NCBI GenBank assembly: GCA_035934015.1
Contig: DASYYH010000016.1
Location: 124,001 to 188,000, forward strand
Reading direction: 5' to 3'
DNA: 64,000 nt
DNA from: Candidatus Acidiferrales bacterium
Lineage (GTDB): Bacteria > Acidobacteriota > Terriglobia > Acidiferrales > UBA7541
Under the pieces are notes generated by a model. The model saw only the letters and a list, made by a program, of their open reading frames with translations, ran no database searches and was not told where the DNA came from. The translations under genes and the position numbers were made by a program. Of the stretch, positions 7,281 to 17,125 are shown one piece after another (position 1 is the stretch's first letter; each line of letters begins with the position of its first letter).

Positions 7281-9749
7281 TTATTCCGCGCGAAGCGCTT
7301 CGACAGGATTGACGTTCGCCGCGCGCCGCGAAGGCAAATAGCTGGCGAGCAGCGCAATGGCGATGAGAATAGCCGTCACTCCTGCGTAAGTCACCGGATC
7401 CAGCGCGCTCACGCCGAAAAGCAACGACGACATCAGCCGCATAACGCCGAAGCCTGCGGCAAGGCCGCAAGCGACGCCGATGCCGGTGAGCAGCAATCCC
7501 TGCCGAACGAACATGCCGACGACACTATTTTGTTGTGCGCCGAGGGCGATACGGATGCCGATTTCGCGCGTCCGCTGCGAAACGGAATATGCGATCACGC
7601 CATAGAGTCCCACGGCTCCGAGCAGCAGCGCCATCGCGCCGGCGATTCCCAGCATCACGAGCGTGAAGGAAGTGCGCGCCATCGACTGGTTATAGAAATA
7701 ATCCAGGGTATGAATGCTGGAGAGCGGCAGACTGCTGTTGATGGACCAGACAGCCTGGCGGACTTCATTTAAGAAAGCCTGCGAGCCGGCGCGTGGCGTG
7801 CGGATCGAAAAAACCACTTCGCGGCGCAGATTGATCGGTGAGCTTTCGAACTTGGCGGCGAGTGTCGGCCAATAGGCGATGCTTGGCGCGGGTTTGTCCA
7901 TGCCGTCGTAATGAACGTCGCCCACCACGCCGATGATTTCGCGCCAATCGTCGATCGTGGAAACGCGTATGCGCTTGCCGATGGCGTTCTGAGGCGTGCG
8001 CCAGTAATCGCGCGCGAAATTTTCGGAGACCAGAGCGACAGGAAGCTTGTTGTAGATGTCGCTCCAGGCGAGATTTCTGCCGGCAATAAGCGGAATGTCC
8101 AGCGTGTGGAAATATTCTGGCGAAACGAATATGAACCGGCGCAGTGCGGGAAGCTCGCCTTGTGCGTAGGCGCGGTCCTGCGCAAAAACAGCATCATTCC
8201 AGGCGTTGCCATCCATAGGAATCGCATTCGAGAATGCCACCGAGGAGACTCCAGGAAGAGCGGCAATTTTGTCGGACATCTCCTGCTGGGCACGAACGAC
8301 GTTCACGGGATCCGGGACGCTGGTGCTGGGGATGTAAACGCTGAATGTTTGGACCTGTGCGGGGGAAAACCCCGGATTTACGTGCACTAATGCGCGGAAC
8401 GTGCGAATCATCAGGCCGGAACCGATCAGGAGGACCAAGGCGAGCGCAACCTGCACGGTGACAAGAACGTTGCGCGCGCGATGCCGTTCGCGACTCTGAC
8501 TCAGAGTGCGTCCCCCTTCGCGCAGACCGGTTCCTACGCGCGCGCCTGCATACTTAAGGATCGGTATCATTCCAAACAGAAGGCTCGTGAACAGGGAGAT
8601 GCCCAAGGTAAACAAAAGCACAGGAAGATCGATACCGATATCATTCAGGCGGGGTAGGCCAGATGGGGCCAATATGATCAGCAGGCGCAGTGCGGCCCAA
8701 GCGACTCCCAGTCCGAGAATGCTGCCCATCAAGCCGATGACGACGCTCTCGAAGAGCAATTCCCCGGCAATGCGTCCACGGCTGGCGCCAAGCGCGGCGC
8801 GAATGGCAAGTTCCTGCTGGCGGCCTTCTGTGCGGACAAGAAAGAGATTCGCGACGTTGGCGCAAGCAATCAGCAGAACCATTCCGATGCCGGCCATCAG
8901 AACCCACAAGAGGCTCCTGACGTTGCCGACGACGTCCTGCATCAAGGGACTCAAGTCCGGAGTGATGTGCGCCTTCTGGAAAAGCTCGACGCTGAAGCCG
9001 GGCGGTGGCGGGAAACTCCGCAGGACGATAGGAAGCATGCGTGCCACGTCAGCGTTGGCTTCCGCAAGAGTGACTCCCGCCCTGAGTCTTGCCAGGCCAT
9101 CGTAGCTAAACTGCCCAAGAAACGTCTTCGCGCGGTCAAACTGAATCGGAACTATCAAGGCTATGTCCGGCCTATCCAGAAAGCGAAAATCCTGCGGCAA
9201 TACGCCGATGATTTCCCGTGGCTTTCCGTCAGCAATGATTGTTCGCCCAATGGCGGAAGAGGAGCCGCCATACTTGTGCTGCCAGTAGCCGTACGTCAAA
9301 AGGATGGTGGCGGCCGACGATGGCAGAACGTCCTGCGCCGAGAACAGCCGGCCGAGCAGCGGACGAACACCAAGAATGGGCAACACTTCCTTTGTGACAT
9401 CCAGGGACGGCACTTGCTCAGGTTCACCGACGCCGGTGACACTGACGGAATCATTTTGGTATATACCGACGCTTTGAAATGCACGGCTCTGTTCGCTGTA
9501 AATGAAATAATTCGAAGGGGACATATCCAGTTGTGGAATGTTAAGACCCGGCGCCGTATGCCACACGCCGACCAGCCGCCCCGGCTCCGAATAAGGCAAG
9601 GGCTTCAGAAGAACTCCTTCAACCACGCTGAAAACGGCAGTATTCGCACCAATCCCGGCCGCGAGCATCAGCAGCGTAATGAATGTGAACATTGGCGCGC
9701 GGCCGAGCCGGCGGAAGACTTGCTTCAGTTGTGCGGCGAGAGAATCCAT
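7281..9749 (-). CDS. ADOP-family ABC transporter permease (MacB-like, duplicated FtsX domain)
   Basis: 822 residues. After a short cytosolic lead (MDSLAAQLKQVFRRLGRAP) comes a membrane helix, then a large MacB_PCD periplasmic domain (about 45-240) and an FtsX-type three-helix unit. A second periplasmic domain (about 440-640) and a second FtsX unit follow. This duplicated layout is the acidobacterial duplicated orphan permease (ADOP) type. It is called orphan because no ATPase gene is adjacent, and none is seen here. Such proteins probably work with a LolD/MacB-type ATPase encoded elsewhere, in efflux or lipoprotein export. GGAGG lies directly before the ATG. Confidence 0.9.
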   Translation of the reverse strand: MDSLAAQLKQVFRRLGRAPMFTFITLLMLAAGIGANTAVFSVVEGVLLKPLPYSEPGRLVGVWHTAPGLNIPQLDMSPSNYFIYSEQSRAFQSVGIYQNDSVSVTGVGEPEQVPSLDVTKEVLPILGVRPLLGRLFSAQDVLPSSAATILLTYGYWQHKYGGSSSAIGRTIIADGKPREIIGVLPQDFRFLDRPDIALIVPIQFDRAKTFLGQFSYDGLARLRAGVTLAEANADVARMLPIVLRSFPPPPGFSVELFQKAHITPDLSPLMQDVVGNVRSLLWVLMAGIGMVLLIACANVANLFLVRTEGRQQELAIRAALGASRGRIAGELLFESVVIGLMGSILGLGVAWAALRLLIILAPSGLPRLNDIGIDLPVLLFTLGISLFTSLLFGMIPILKYAGARVGTGLREGGRTLSQSRERHRARNVLVTVQVALALVLLIGSGLMIRTFRALVHVNPGFSPAQVQTFSVYIPSTSVPDPVNVVRAQQEMSDKIAALPGVSSVAFSNAIPMDGNAWNDAVFAQDRAYAQGELPALRRFIFVSPEYFHTLDIPLIAGRNLAWSDIYNKLPVALVSENFARDYWRTPQNAIGKRIRVSTIDDWREIIGVVGDVHYDGMDKPAPSIAYWPTLAAKFESSPINLRREVVFSIRTPRAGSQAFLNEVRQAVWSINSSLPLSSIHTLDYFYNQSMARTSFTLVMLGIAGAMALLLGAVGLYGVIAYSVSQRTREIGIRIALGAQQNSVVGMFVRQGLLLTGIGVACGLAAGFGVMRLMSSLLFGVSALDPVTYAGVTAILIAIALLASYLPSRRAANVNPVEALRAE

Positions 9750-10123
9750 CGGCAGGCCTCCGTGAGGAACCGCCCGCGGCTCTCTGATCGCACGCCTCGG
9801 CGCTCAGAATCCGGCCCTCAATCATCAGTACGCCAATGGATTAAGAAATGTTCCGCGAGGCCCGTCGGCCACGTTTGATCTTCGCCATCCTAAAGGGATT
9901 GAATCCTTCGCTTCGAATTTCTCGGCGAGCTGGCAATTGGGCGAGTCAAGCTGCGATGGGCATTTTCCGTTTTCGTACTCCTTGCGCTATGCTAGGCTTG
10001 GTGGTTCGCTTGGCGGGTAATTTCCCGTCGGGCGACTCGCATAAGAGTTCGGCGGCTTGCGCCGCGCATTTCGTGGCAGCGCTGCGAAGTCTCGCAGAAA
10101 GCCATCGAACGGGTGGAAAACAA
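9750..10123. other. 374-bp divergent intergenic region, ADOP permease / korA
   Basis: No convincing gene was seen. An open frame runs from 9848 into korA, but its first 92 residues have no recognisable domain and the conserved protein starts at 10124. A TATGCT box near 9993-9998 could be a -10 for korA, but its -35 is poor. Confidence 0.4.
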
Positions 10124-12085
10124 ATGGGATCGGATTTTTGCTGGATGATTGGCGGCCCGCAGGGAAGCGGCCTGAACGTCAGCGCGGAAATTCTTGCCAA
10201 AGCGCTCTCCCGCTCGGGCTATTACGTCTTCGGACAGATCGAATATCATTCGAATATCAAAGGCAAGCACAGCGCCTATAAATTGCGCATCTCCGGCGAG
10301 CACGTTTCCTCGCACCTCGACGCCGTGCATCTGCTCTCCTCGCTCGACGAGGAAACACTCATCGGCGACCTCTATCATGAATTCCCTGCCCATCGTGGCC
10401 ACGTCCATGAAATCGCCCCCGGCGGAGCGCTGCTCTACGACGTCGAACAGAAAAAATTCATCGAGTTGATCGGCCGCAAGGATATTTTCCTGTGGGAAAT
10501 GCCTTACGCGGAATTGCTCGACCGCGCGCTTACCGAGGCAGGCAAACCAGGCCAGGCTCGTGCGTATCGCATCATGACTAACACGCTCGCTCTCGGCGCT
10601 TCCGTGGGCGCTCTGGGATTCGATTTCGATCCCGTTGCGGAAGCCATTCGCGACAGCTTCGGCGCCAAGGCAGGGAAAGTCGCGGACTTGAACGTGAATG
10701 CCGCGCGCTATGCCTACGATTACGCAAAAGAAAGATTCGCGGGCCAGTTGAAATTCGCTCTGCCCGCTGCGCCTCCGAAGCGCGAACAGATACTGGTCAA
10801 AGGCTCGCAGGCCGTGGGCATGGCCAAAATCAAGGCCGGATGCGGCCTCCAGACATATTACCCGATCAGCCCTGCGACGGACGAAAGCGTTTATCTCGAA
10901 GGCTATCAGAGCGACCACAATCTCGTCGTGCTGCAGACCGAAGACGAAGTTTCCGCCATCGACGCGGCGGTGATGGGCGCGCACGGCGGCGTTCGCGCTT
11001 CCACTTCAACTTCCGGACCGGGATTTGCGCTTATGCCCGAAGGCCTTGGCTTCGCCGCCATCACTGAAGCGCCCGGACCTGTGCTCGTTCTCTATCAGCG
11101 CGGCGGTCCTTCCACCGGCTTGCCGACGCGCCAGGAACAGGGCGACTTGCTCTTCGCTCTCAACGCGGGACAGGGCGACATTCCGCGCATCGTCATGGCT
11201 TCGGGCGATATCGAAGAATGTTTTTACGACACGTTTGACGCCTTCAACTATGCCGACCGTTATCAGATCCCCGTGATTGTGCTGGTCGACAAACACATGG
11301 CGAGCTGCTATCAGACGCTGCCGCCGTTCAAGACTTCGCATTTGAAAGTTGATCGCGGCTTGGTCAAGCCCGCGAACACCAACGGCGACTATCAGCGCTA
11401 CGCATTCACCAAAGAAGGCGTCAGTCCGCGCTCCGTCCCCGGCCAGACCGGTGGAATTTTCTGGTCCACTTCCGACGAGCACGATCCGCGCGGCCACATC
11501 ACCGAAGGCATCGGCAATCGCCTCGCGATGATGGAAAAGCGCATGGGCAAGGTGGCGCTCGCGGCGCGCGAAATTCCTGACGGCAAGAAGTACATCTATC
11601 TCGGCCCCGCCGCGCCGCAGAAAATTCCCGTGCTGGCGGTCTGCTGGGGTTCGACAAAGGGCGCTGTGCACGACGCGCTCCACCATGCCGATCCGCATCA
11701 TGCCAAATACGCGATGCTGCACATCCGCCTGATGAGCCCCTTCCCATCCGAAGCCGCGAAAAATATTCTGTCGCGCGCCGAACGCGTCGTTTGCTTCGAC
11801 GGCAATTATTCCGGCCAGCTTGCGCGTCTCATCCGCACGGAGACCGGCATTTCCGTTCATCACAGCGTGGTGAAATACGACGGCCGTCCGTTCTCTGAAG
11901 ACGAGATCATGGTCGCGCTCGAGGCGGCAAAGCCCGGCGTGGGTGAACGGCTGGTGATTTCGCAGGGCCGCGTCGTCGAACCCGGCCATGGCAATCTGGA
12001 ATTCGACCAAATGCTCGAGCTGCGCGAAGCCAATCCGAAGATGCTAGCGCCAATGGTGCCGCTGCCGCCGGGCTATAACCGCTAA
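10124..12085 (+). CDS. korA: 2-oxoacid:acceptor oxidoreductase, fused gamma-alpha subunit
   Basis: 653 residues from ATG 10124. The N-terminal 190 residues form the gamma domain (GGPQGSGLNVSAEILAKALSRSGYYVFG), fused to the alpha pyrimidine-binding domain. The latter starts around KGSQAVGMAKIKAGCGLQTYYPISPATDES and contains TSGPGFALMPEGLGFA. A C-terminal transketolase-like domain follows. With the beta subunit just downstream it forms a 2-oxoglutarate (or pyruvate) ferredoxin oxidoreductase. This enzyme decarboxylates the 2-oxoacid to the acyl-CoA and reduces ferredoxin. The exact substrate cannot be read; 2-oxoglutarate is common for this two-subunit type. korB starts 31 bp after the stop. 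Confidence 0.9.
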   Translation: MGSDFCWMIGGPQGSGLNVSAEILAKALSRSGYYVFGQIEYHSNIKGKHSAYKLRISGEHVSSHLDAVHLLSSLDEETLIGDLYHEFPAHRGHVHEIAPGGALLYDVEQKKFIELIGRKDIFLWEMPYAELLDRALTEAGKPGQARAYRIMTNTLALGASVGALGFDFDPVAEAIRDSFGAKAGKVADLNVNAARYAYDYAKERFAGQLKFALPAAPPKREQILVKGSQAVGMAKIKAGCGLQTYYPISPATDESVYLEGYQSDHNLVVLQTEDEVSAIDAAVMGAHGGVRASTSTSGPGFALMPEGLGFAAITEAPGPVLVLYQRGGPSTGLPTRQEQGDLLFALNAGQGDIPRIVMASGDIEECFYDTFDAFNYADRYQIPVIVLVDKHMASCYQTLPPFKTSHLKVDRGLVKPANTNGDYQRYAFTKEGVSPRSVPGQTGGIFWSTSDEHDPRGHITEGIGNRLAMMEKRMGKVALAAREIPDGKKYIYLGPAAPQKIPVLAVCWGSTKGAVHDALHHADPHHAKYAMLHIRLMSPFPSEAAKNILSRAERVVCFDGNYSGQLARLIRTETGISVHHSVVKYDGRPFSEDEIMVALEAAKPGVGERLVISQGRVVEPGHGNLEFDQMLELREANPKMLAPMVPLPPGYNR

Positions 12086-12116
12086 ATCGAAGAAATCACA
12101 GGGTGAGGGATTTTTT

Positions 12117-13067
12117 ATGAGCACAGCGCCAACGGATGTGAAAACAGTTCAGCCGGCGGATTTCAAATCCGACATTCACAACGACTGGTGTCCCGGCTGC
12201 GGCGATTTCGGCGTCATTTCCGCCGTTCAGATGGCTCTCGCCAAGCTCCAGGTGCCGCCGCATCGCGTCGCGGTGATCAGTGGAATCGGCTGCGCCGGCA
12301 AGTCCGCGCACTACATGAACGCGTATTCGTTTCATACGCTTCATGGCCGCGTGATGCCCTCCGTGACGGCCATGAAGCTCGCGAATCACGATTTGACCGT
12401 CATCGGCGTGGGCGGCGACGGCGACGCTTACGGAATCGGCGGCGGCCATTTCGTCGCCGGCGGCAGGCGGAATCTGAATATCACGTATGTCGTGATGAAC
12501 AACGACGTCTACGCGCTGACGAAAGGCCAGGCCTCTCCTACCATCGCCAAGGGGCAAAAAACAAAATCGATGTCCGAAGCCTCCATCATGGACGCCATCA
12601 ATCCGATTCTCCTCGCTCTCGCCTGCGGATACACATTCGTCGCGCGTGGCTACGCTCTCGATACGAAATATCTTTCCGAAATTATCGCTCAGGCCATTGA
12701 GCATCGCGGCAGCGCGCTCGTCGACGTCCTGCAAACTTGCCCGACGTACAACGATCTGCACACCAAAGGATTTTACGCCGGACAGATCGAGGGCCAGCCG
12801 CGCCTCTATCGCCTCGATCAAACCGGCTACGACCCCATCGTCCACAATCCCGATGATCCGGTCGAAATCGCGCAGAAAAAAGCGCAGGCGTTACTGAAAT
12901 CGCAGGAACCCGGCGGAAGGATTCCGCTTGGCGTTTATTACAAGCTAGACGTTCCCACCTACGAGGATCACCTAAAGGCAAAAATCCCCGGCCTGCAGCA
13001 GAAGCCGCTCGCGGAACTGGATCTCTATCACCGCGACATCACGCCAAATCTGCAAGAGCTAATGTAA
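12117..13067 (+). CDS. korB: 2-oxoacid:acceptor oxidoreductase, beta subunit (TPP binding)
   Basis: 316 residues. DWCPGCG at residues 24-29 is the usual N-terminal signature of KorB. The thiamine diphosphate motif GDGDAYGIGGGH begins at about residue 100 and is followed by VVMNN. No separate four-cluster ferredoxin (delta) subunit is present, which fits the two-subunit class. AGGGTGAGGG precedes the ATG. It partners with korA upstream and probably feeds reduced ferredoxin to the cell. Confidence 0.93.
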   Translation: MSTAPTDVKTVQPADFKSDIHNDWCPGCGDFGVISAVQMALAKLQVPPHRVAVISGIGCAGKSAHYMNAYSFHTLHGRVMPSVTAMKLANHDLTVIGVGGDGDAYGIGGGHFVAGGRRNLNITYVVMNNDVYALTKGQASPTIAKGQKTKSMSEASIMDAINPILLALACGYTFVARGYALDTKYLSEIIAQAIEHRGSALVDVLQTCPTYNDLHTKGFYAGQIEGQPRLYRLDQTGYDPIVHNPDDPVEIAQKKAQALLKSQEPGGRIPLGVYYKLDVPTYEDHLKAKIPGLQQKPLAELDLYHRDITPNLQELM

Positions 13068-13113
13068 ACGGCCAGTGCCAGCCTTCAGCCTTCGATGAGA
13101 TTTTCGTAAATTG

Positions 13114-14145
13114 TTACTGTTTCGCGCGATTCTGGTTGCCCGCGCCGTGAACAGATTTGCATAGCGGGCAATAGGTCGGAGGCTCCGTGTTGTCCACACG
13201 GTGATCGACCGGCTTCAGCGTGCGCACGTACGCGAAGATCGATGCAAGATCGTCATCGGTCATTCCACGGAAGTCCTGCCACGGCATGATTGGACTGAGC
13301 TTGCGCGCCTTGACGTAACCGGTCCGCATGACCTGCTTGAAGAGAGCTTCATCGTAATAAGGAATCCCCGAGGGGGCCGGCGTTATGTTCGCGCTCGCGA
13401 CGCGTCCCCACGGACCCTCGAGAATGAAGCCCCCAGCGAACTCCATCCCCGGGAGAGGCATGCCGTGTGCGTCCTGCGGCGTGTGGCAATCCGTGCATGC
13501 GGCGATGGCAGCGACAAGATAAGCGCCGCGCGCGACGGGCGTGGAGGCATCCGGAGGAGGGACCGGCGCTGCGAGCGGTTGCGGCACATCGCGGATCAGA
13601 TACTTCACAGGAAAAATGATTTGCGTCGGCGGCAGCGGATTGTGGACAGGCTTGAGTGAGCGCAGGAAAACGATAACCGAGGCAAGATCTTCGTCCGACA
13701 TGCTGCGAAAATGCAGATACGGCATGATGGGAAAAAGCGTGCGGCCATCGTGGCCAATGCCTTCGCGGATCGCGCGAGCGAGTTGATCGTCAGACCATGA
13801 ACCCGCGCCCGTTTCCCGGTCCGGGGTCAGATTCGGCGCGACAACCTTGCCGGGCAAGTTGGCCAAGGGAAAAACTTCGCCTGCTCCTTCCATTCCAGGG
13901 GGAATGGGTATATCTGGCGCTGCCCAGTCATGCGGCGAGTGGCACCCCATGCAGTCAGCGACGTTTTCAACAAGGTAGCGCCCGCGCGCAAGGCGTTCCG
14001 GCGTGACGGCGAATGACCGATTGGTGAGCGGCCGCGCTCGCGGGCCGATGAACGGACGCCAGCCGATCGTGAACGTGATCGCTATGGCGAGAAGCGCAAC
14101 CATCGCCATACCGAGTATGCCGAGTATCCTCGCAAGTCTTCTCAT
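13114..14145 (-). CDS. membrane-anchored dihaem cytochrome c
   Basis: 343 residues. One N-terminal membrane helix (about 7-28) anchors the protein with the rest in the periplasm. Two haem motifs, CMGCH (65-69) and CTDCH (217-221), each lie in a cytochrome c class I-like domain. Each domain has a matching methionine in a PIMP motif (residues 139-142 and again near the C-terminus). The layout resembles the cytochrome subunit of membrane alcohol/aldehyde dehydrogenases, though no dehydrogenase gene is adjacent. It could shuttle electrons to a terminal oxidase. It is convergent with korB. Confidence 0.85.
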   Translation of the reverse strand: MRRLARILGILGMAMVALLAIAITFTIGWRPFIGPRARPLTNRSFAVTPERLARGRYLVENVADCMGCHSPHDWAAPDIPIPPGMEGAGEVFPLANLPGKVVAPNLTPDRETGAGSWSDDQLARAIREGIGHDGRTLFPIMPYLHFRSMSDEDLASVIVFLRSLKPVHNPLPPTQIIFPVKYLIRDVPQPLAAPVPPPDASTPVARGAYLVAAIAACTDCHTPQDAHGMPLPGMEFAGGFILEGPWGRVASANITPAPSGIPYYDEALFKQVMRTGYVKARKLSPIMPWQDFRGMTDDDLASIFAYVRTLKPVDHRVDNTEPPTYCPLCKSVHGAGNQNRAKQ

Positions 14146-14248
14146 AACCGGGCGAAGCTAGGGGAAGAGGCACAAAGATGCAAGGAAATTCTGGGCTGAG
14201 CCGGCCTGCAATGCACTCAACTCACAGTTTCAGTTTAGCGAAAGGTTT

Positions 14249-15559
14249 TTAACGAGGAGCTGAGGCCGCCGGTGCCCCAGCGAGACGGCTGGAAGATGAT
14301 GCAGGCGCCACCGCGCTGGCCACCGAAGTTCCCACTGGTGGCAGCAGCGCCATTTCTTTGTCGCGCACGGCCACGAATTCCACCATGTCGCGGCGCGCCA
14401 CGGGCTGCGATGGCGGCAGCGGCAGGCGTTCAAAATTCATAAACTGCCCGTGGCGCTCGATGCGGAAATCGAGATGCGGTCCCGTGGCCAGACCTGTCAT
14501 GCCAACGCGTCCGATCGTCTGCCCCTGCGTCACGCGCTCACCGGGGTGAACCAGAATGCGCGAGAGGTGCATGTAATAGGTTTCGTAGCCGTTGATGTGC
14601 TCGATCTTGACCAGATTTCCGTCGCCGCCTTTGCGCCCCGCAAAAATCACGCGGCCATCACCAATCGACTGTACCGGCGTGCCGGTCGGCGCCGCATAGT
14701 CCGTTCCCAGATGCGGGCGATAGACCTTCAAGATTGGATGAAAGCGGCTATAGCTGAAATGCGAAGTGACCACCGCTGCGAATTTCAGCGGCGAATGCAG
14801 AAAGGCCTTCTTCAGCGATTTACCGTCCGGCGTGTAGTAGGCAGGCACTCCTGCGGGATCGTGGAACAGCACGGCGCGATACGCGCGCCCATCGTTGACG
14901 TATTCCGCCGCCAGAATCTTGCCGTAGCCGATGAACTGATTGTTCTTGAGCCGCTTTTTCTCCACAACCACGCGAAACGTGTCGCCCGGTCGCGGGTCGG
15001 TGTAAAAATCCAAATCCCAGCTGAAAATGTCCGCCAGCCGCATCGCCAGTTCGGGCGACTCGCCCGCCTGCGCAACGGCGTCGAAAAGCGAATCGCCGAT
15101 TTTCCCTTCCACCGACGCAGTCTCCGTCTGAATCGGCTGCGCTTCGACAGTTGCCTCGAATTGCGCGCCGCGCCGCACCACGGTAAGAATGTGGTCGGGA
15201 TCGATCTGGTAGCACAGCATTAAGAGCTGCCCGAGCGCCGAGCGGCCAAGCATCAATTCATTGCCAGCATGCAGCGTGCGGAAATTAAACACGTGTTGGG
15301 CGGAGAGAACCACTTGAACCGTGGTGGCGGGATCGACTCCCATTTGCAAAAGCAAAGCTGCAAAAGGCATTCCGCGCGGTACACGACGAACCGTGAACTC
15401 AATCAAATTTTTTCGCGCAAGAATCGCCGCTTCCTGCGCCAGCACAATTTCATGCGCAAGGCGCTGTTGCACGGAATAGCGCGCATAGTAAGACGCCCCA
15501 ATGACGAGCAGCCCCGTCGCCACAATGACTGACCAGATGACGATTTTCTTCCGCGCCAA
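14249..15559 (-). CDS. membrane-anchored M23-family peptidase (lytic/divisome type)
   Basis: About 436 residues from a TTG at 15559, which has GGGAG seven bases upstream; an ATG at 15664 would add 35 unlikely residues. KKIVIWSVIVATGLLVIG is a membrane anchor. A middle domain of about 230 residues resembles the OapA/LysM-like region of MepM-type endopeptidases. The C-terminal LytM domain has HLGTDYAAP and GDGRVIFAG. The usual HLHF zinc ligand pair reads PHLDF here, so one ligand His is replaced by Asp. It probably cleaves peptidoglycan cross-links. It is downstream of the PBP-like gene on the same strand. Confidence 0.85.
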   Translation of the reverse strand: MARKKIVIWSVIVATGLLVIGASYYARYSVQQRLAHEIVLAQEAAILARKNLIEFTVRRVPRGMPFAALLLQMGVDPATTVQVVLSAQHVFNFRTLHAGNELMLGRSALGQLLMLCYQIDPDHILTVVRRGAQFEATVEAQPIQTETASVEGKIGDSLFDAVAQAGESPELAMRLADIFSWDLDFYTDPRPGDTFRVVVEKKRLKNNQFIGYGKILAAEYVNDGRAYRAVLFHDPAGVPAYYTPDGKSLKKAFLHSPLKFAAVVTSHFSYSRFHPILKVYRPHLGTDYAAPTGTPVQSIGDGRVIFAGRKGGDGNLVKIEHINGYETYYMHLSRILVHPGERVTQGQTIGRVGMTGLATGPHLDFRIERHGQFMNFERLPLPPSQPVARRDMVEFVAVRDKEMALLPPVGTSVASAVAPASSSSRLAGAPAASAPR

Positions 15560-15725
15560 CGAATTCTCCCAAGCTTCGCGCAGGCAACTGGAATCGCAGG
15601 ATAGCGCATTCGCTGGTCGCGCCAAAGCGGAAATGCGAAACCTTGCACACGCTTTAGCACTCATTTTTTGTCTGCTGATATTCAGAGTGAATTGCGCGGC
15701 GCGCCTGGATTTGTAGTTATAACGG

Positions 15726-16877
15726 TCAGCGCTCAGGAGTGGCCGTGGCCGTCGCGATCGGTTCGCTCGGCTTATCGGCAAAATACTTGCGCTCATAGAG
15801 GTCGTGATAAATCTTGCCCGCAACGTCGGCGGCATGCGGGCCATTGACGATTCGCGCGCGGCCGCGGAGCAAAACCACAAGGACAAGTTTCGGGCTCTCT
15901 TCCCCGGCATAAGAAGCGAACCAGCCGAGCCGGCCGCCCATGGTTTCATCGTTGCAAGTTCCCGTCTTGCCCAGCGCCTGCTCGCCCTCCGGGTCGTTGC
16001 TTTGTCTCGCAGTTCCGTAAAGAACTGCCGCGAGCATTCCCTGGCGAAGATCGGGAAGAAGCGGAGCAATCTGCAAAGTGCGGCGCACGCGCGGTTGAAA
16101 ATCCTGCGCATCCGCTTGTGATTGCGGATACTGCAGATAGTACATTGTCCCGCCGTTGGCGATGGTCGAAACGATAGCCGCCAGTTGCAGCGGCGTCATG
16201 CGAATTCCTTCACCGAAACTGCACATGCGCGCCACGCCGCCGTAGCGCGGCGGGTTTGCCGGAAGAACGCCGGGCTGCTCATCGGAAATATCGTAGCCGG
16301 CCCGCTCGCCGAGGCCGAACAGATGATCGTAATGCCAGACTGTGTCGAAGCCGAGCCGTCGTCCCAGCTCTTCGAAGTATGCGTTGTTCGAATGCGCGAG
16401 CGCCTCGGTCAAATCCATGTAGCGCCGGTAGCCGACGCGAATCATCGTGTCCGGATTGATGATTCCTTTCTCGAGCGCGGCTACGGCAATCACCGGCTTC
16501 GTCGTCGAGCAAGGCTCGAAGCCCGCGGAATACGCCAGCCTCTGATTGACGATGGAAAGCACCCGGCCATCGGAGGGATCTACCGCAACGACGGATCCAT
16601 TTTGCTTTCCGAGCGCATCGAGCGCGACTTGGCGCACGATGGGATCGTCGAACTGTGAATCGTCTCCCAACCCCGGATCCTGCACGTATGTCGGAGTTCC
16701 GCGATAACGGCGATACCGGCGATGCGTGGCGTTATTTGCTGATTTGGATGCCGTTGCACCGGAACGTGCCGGACCATTTGCCAATGCAAATGGCGCGAGA
16801 GAAATGAGTGCGAAAATAGAAAAAATGAGAGCGAGCTTCGCTAGTACGCGGTGCGAATTGGCTGGGAAAATTTTCAT
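15726..16877 (-). CDS. secreted penicillin-binding protein, transpeptidase domain
   Basis: 383 residues from ATG 16877. A signal peptide (LALIFSIFALISLAPFALANG) is followed by a basic, Arg/Tyr-rich linker (HRRYRRYRG). The transpeptidase motifs are complete: SxxK at Ser124-Lys127 (STTK), SxN at Ser163-Asn165 (SNN) and KTG at 304-306. This is the class B-type transpeptidase core without the usual dimerisation domain, so it is shorter than FtsI or PBP2. It should cross-link peptidoglycan or act as a related enzyme. It precedes an M23 peptidase, suggesting a small cell-wall remodelling operon. Promoter candidate at 16930-16959. Confidence 0.88.
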   Translation of the reverse strand: MKIFPANSHRVLAKLALIFSIFALISLAPFALANGPARSGATASKSANNATHRRYRRYRGTPTYVQDPGLGDDSQFDDPIVRQVALDALGKQNGSVVAVDPSDGRVLSIVNQRLAYSAGFEPCSTTKPVIAVAALEKGIINPDTMIRVGYRRYMDLTEALAHSNNAYFEELGRRLGFDTVWHYDHLFGLGERAGYDISDEQPGVLPANPPRYGGVARMCSFGEGIRMTPLQLAAIVSTIANGGTMYYLQYPQSQADAQDFQPRVRRTLQIAPLLPDLRQGMLAAVLYGTARQSNDPEGEQALGKTGTCNDETMGGRLGWFASYAGEESPKLVLVVLLRGRARIVNGPHAADVAGKIYHDLYERKYFADKPSEPIATATATPER

Positions 16878-16929
16878 AAAATTTAGCCGATATTCGGTTC
16901 CTGTCCCCCTGTGGCTTTGCTGCCAGCAC

Positions 16930-16959
16930 ATTCTAAGAAAATCGAGGGACTCGCCGCAA
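16930..16959 (-). promoter_or_regulatory. promoter of the PBP-like gene
   Basis: Minus strand: -35 TTGCGG (16954-16959), 18-bp spacer, -10 TAGAAT (16930-16935), about 50 bp before the ATG. Confidence 0.45.
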
Positions 16960-17125
16960 CTTAAAACAGACTAATCATTGCAGGTGGTAGCGGAAGTCAC
17001 AATAGTACTTGGATGCGGCGATGGCGATTCAGGTACTCGCTATGGGCAGCACTTTTGGGCCGGTACCTAACCCGGCGAAGACCGAATTGCCGCCGCCGGA
17101 AAGCCGCCTGGCAACGGCGCGCGCA

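Noticed and set aside
9848-10123. N-terminal extension of korA by 92 codons
   Set aside because: The extension has no KorA homology; the conserved protein and GGTGG start at 10124.
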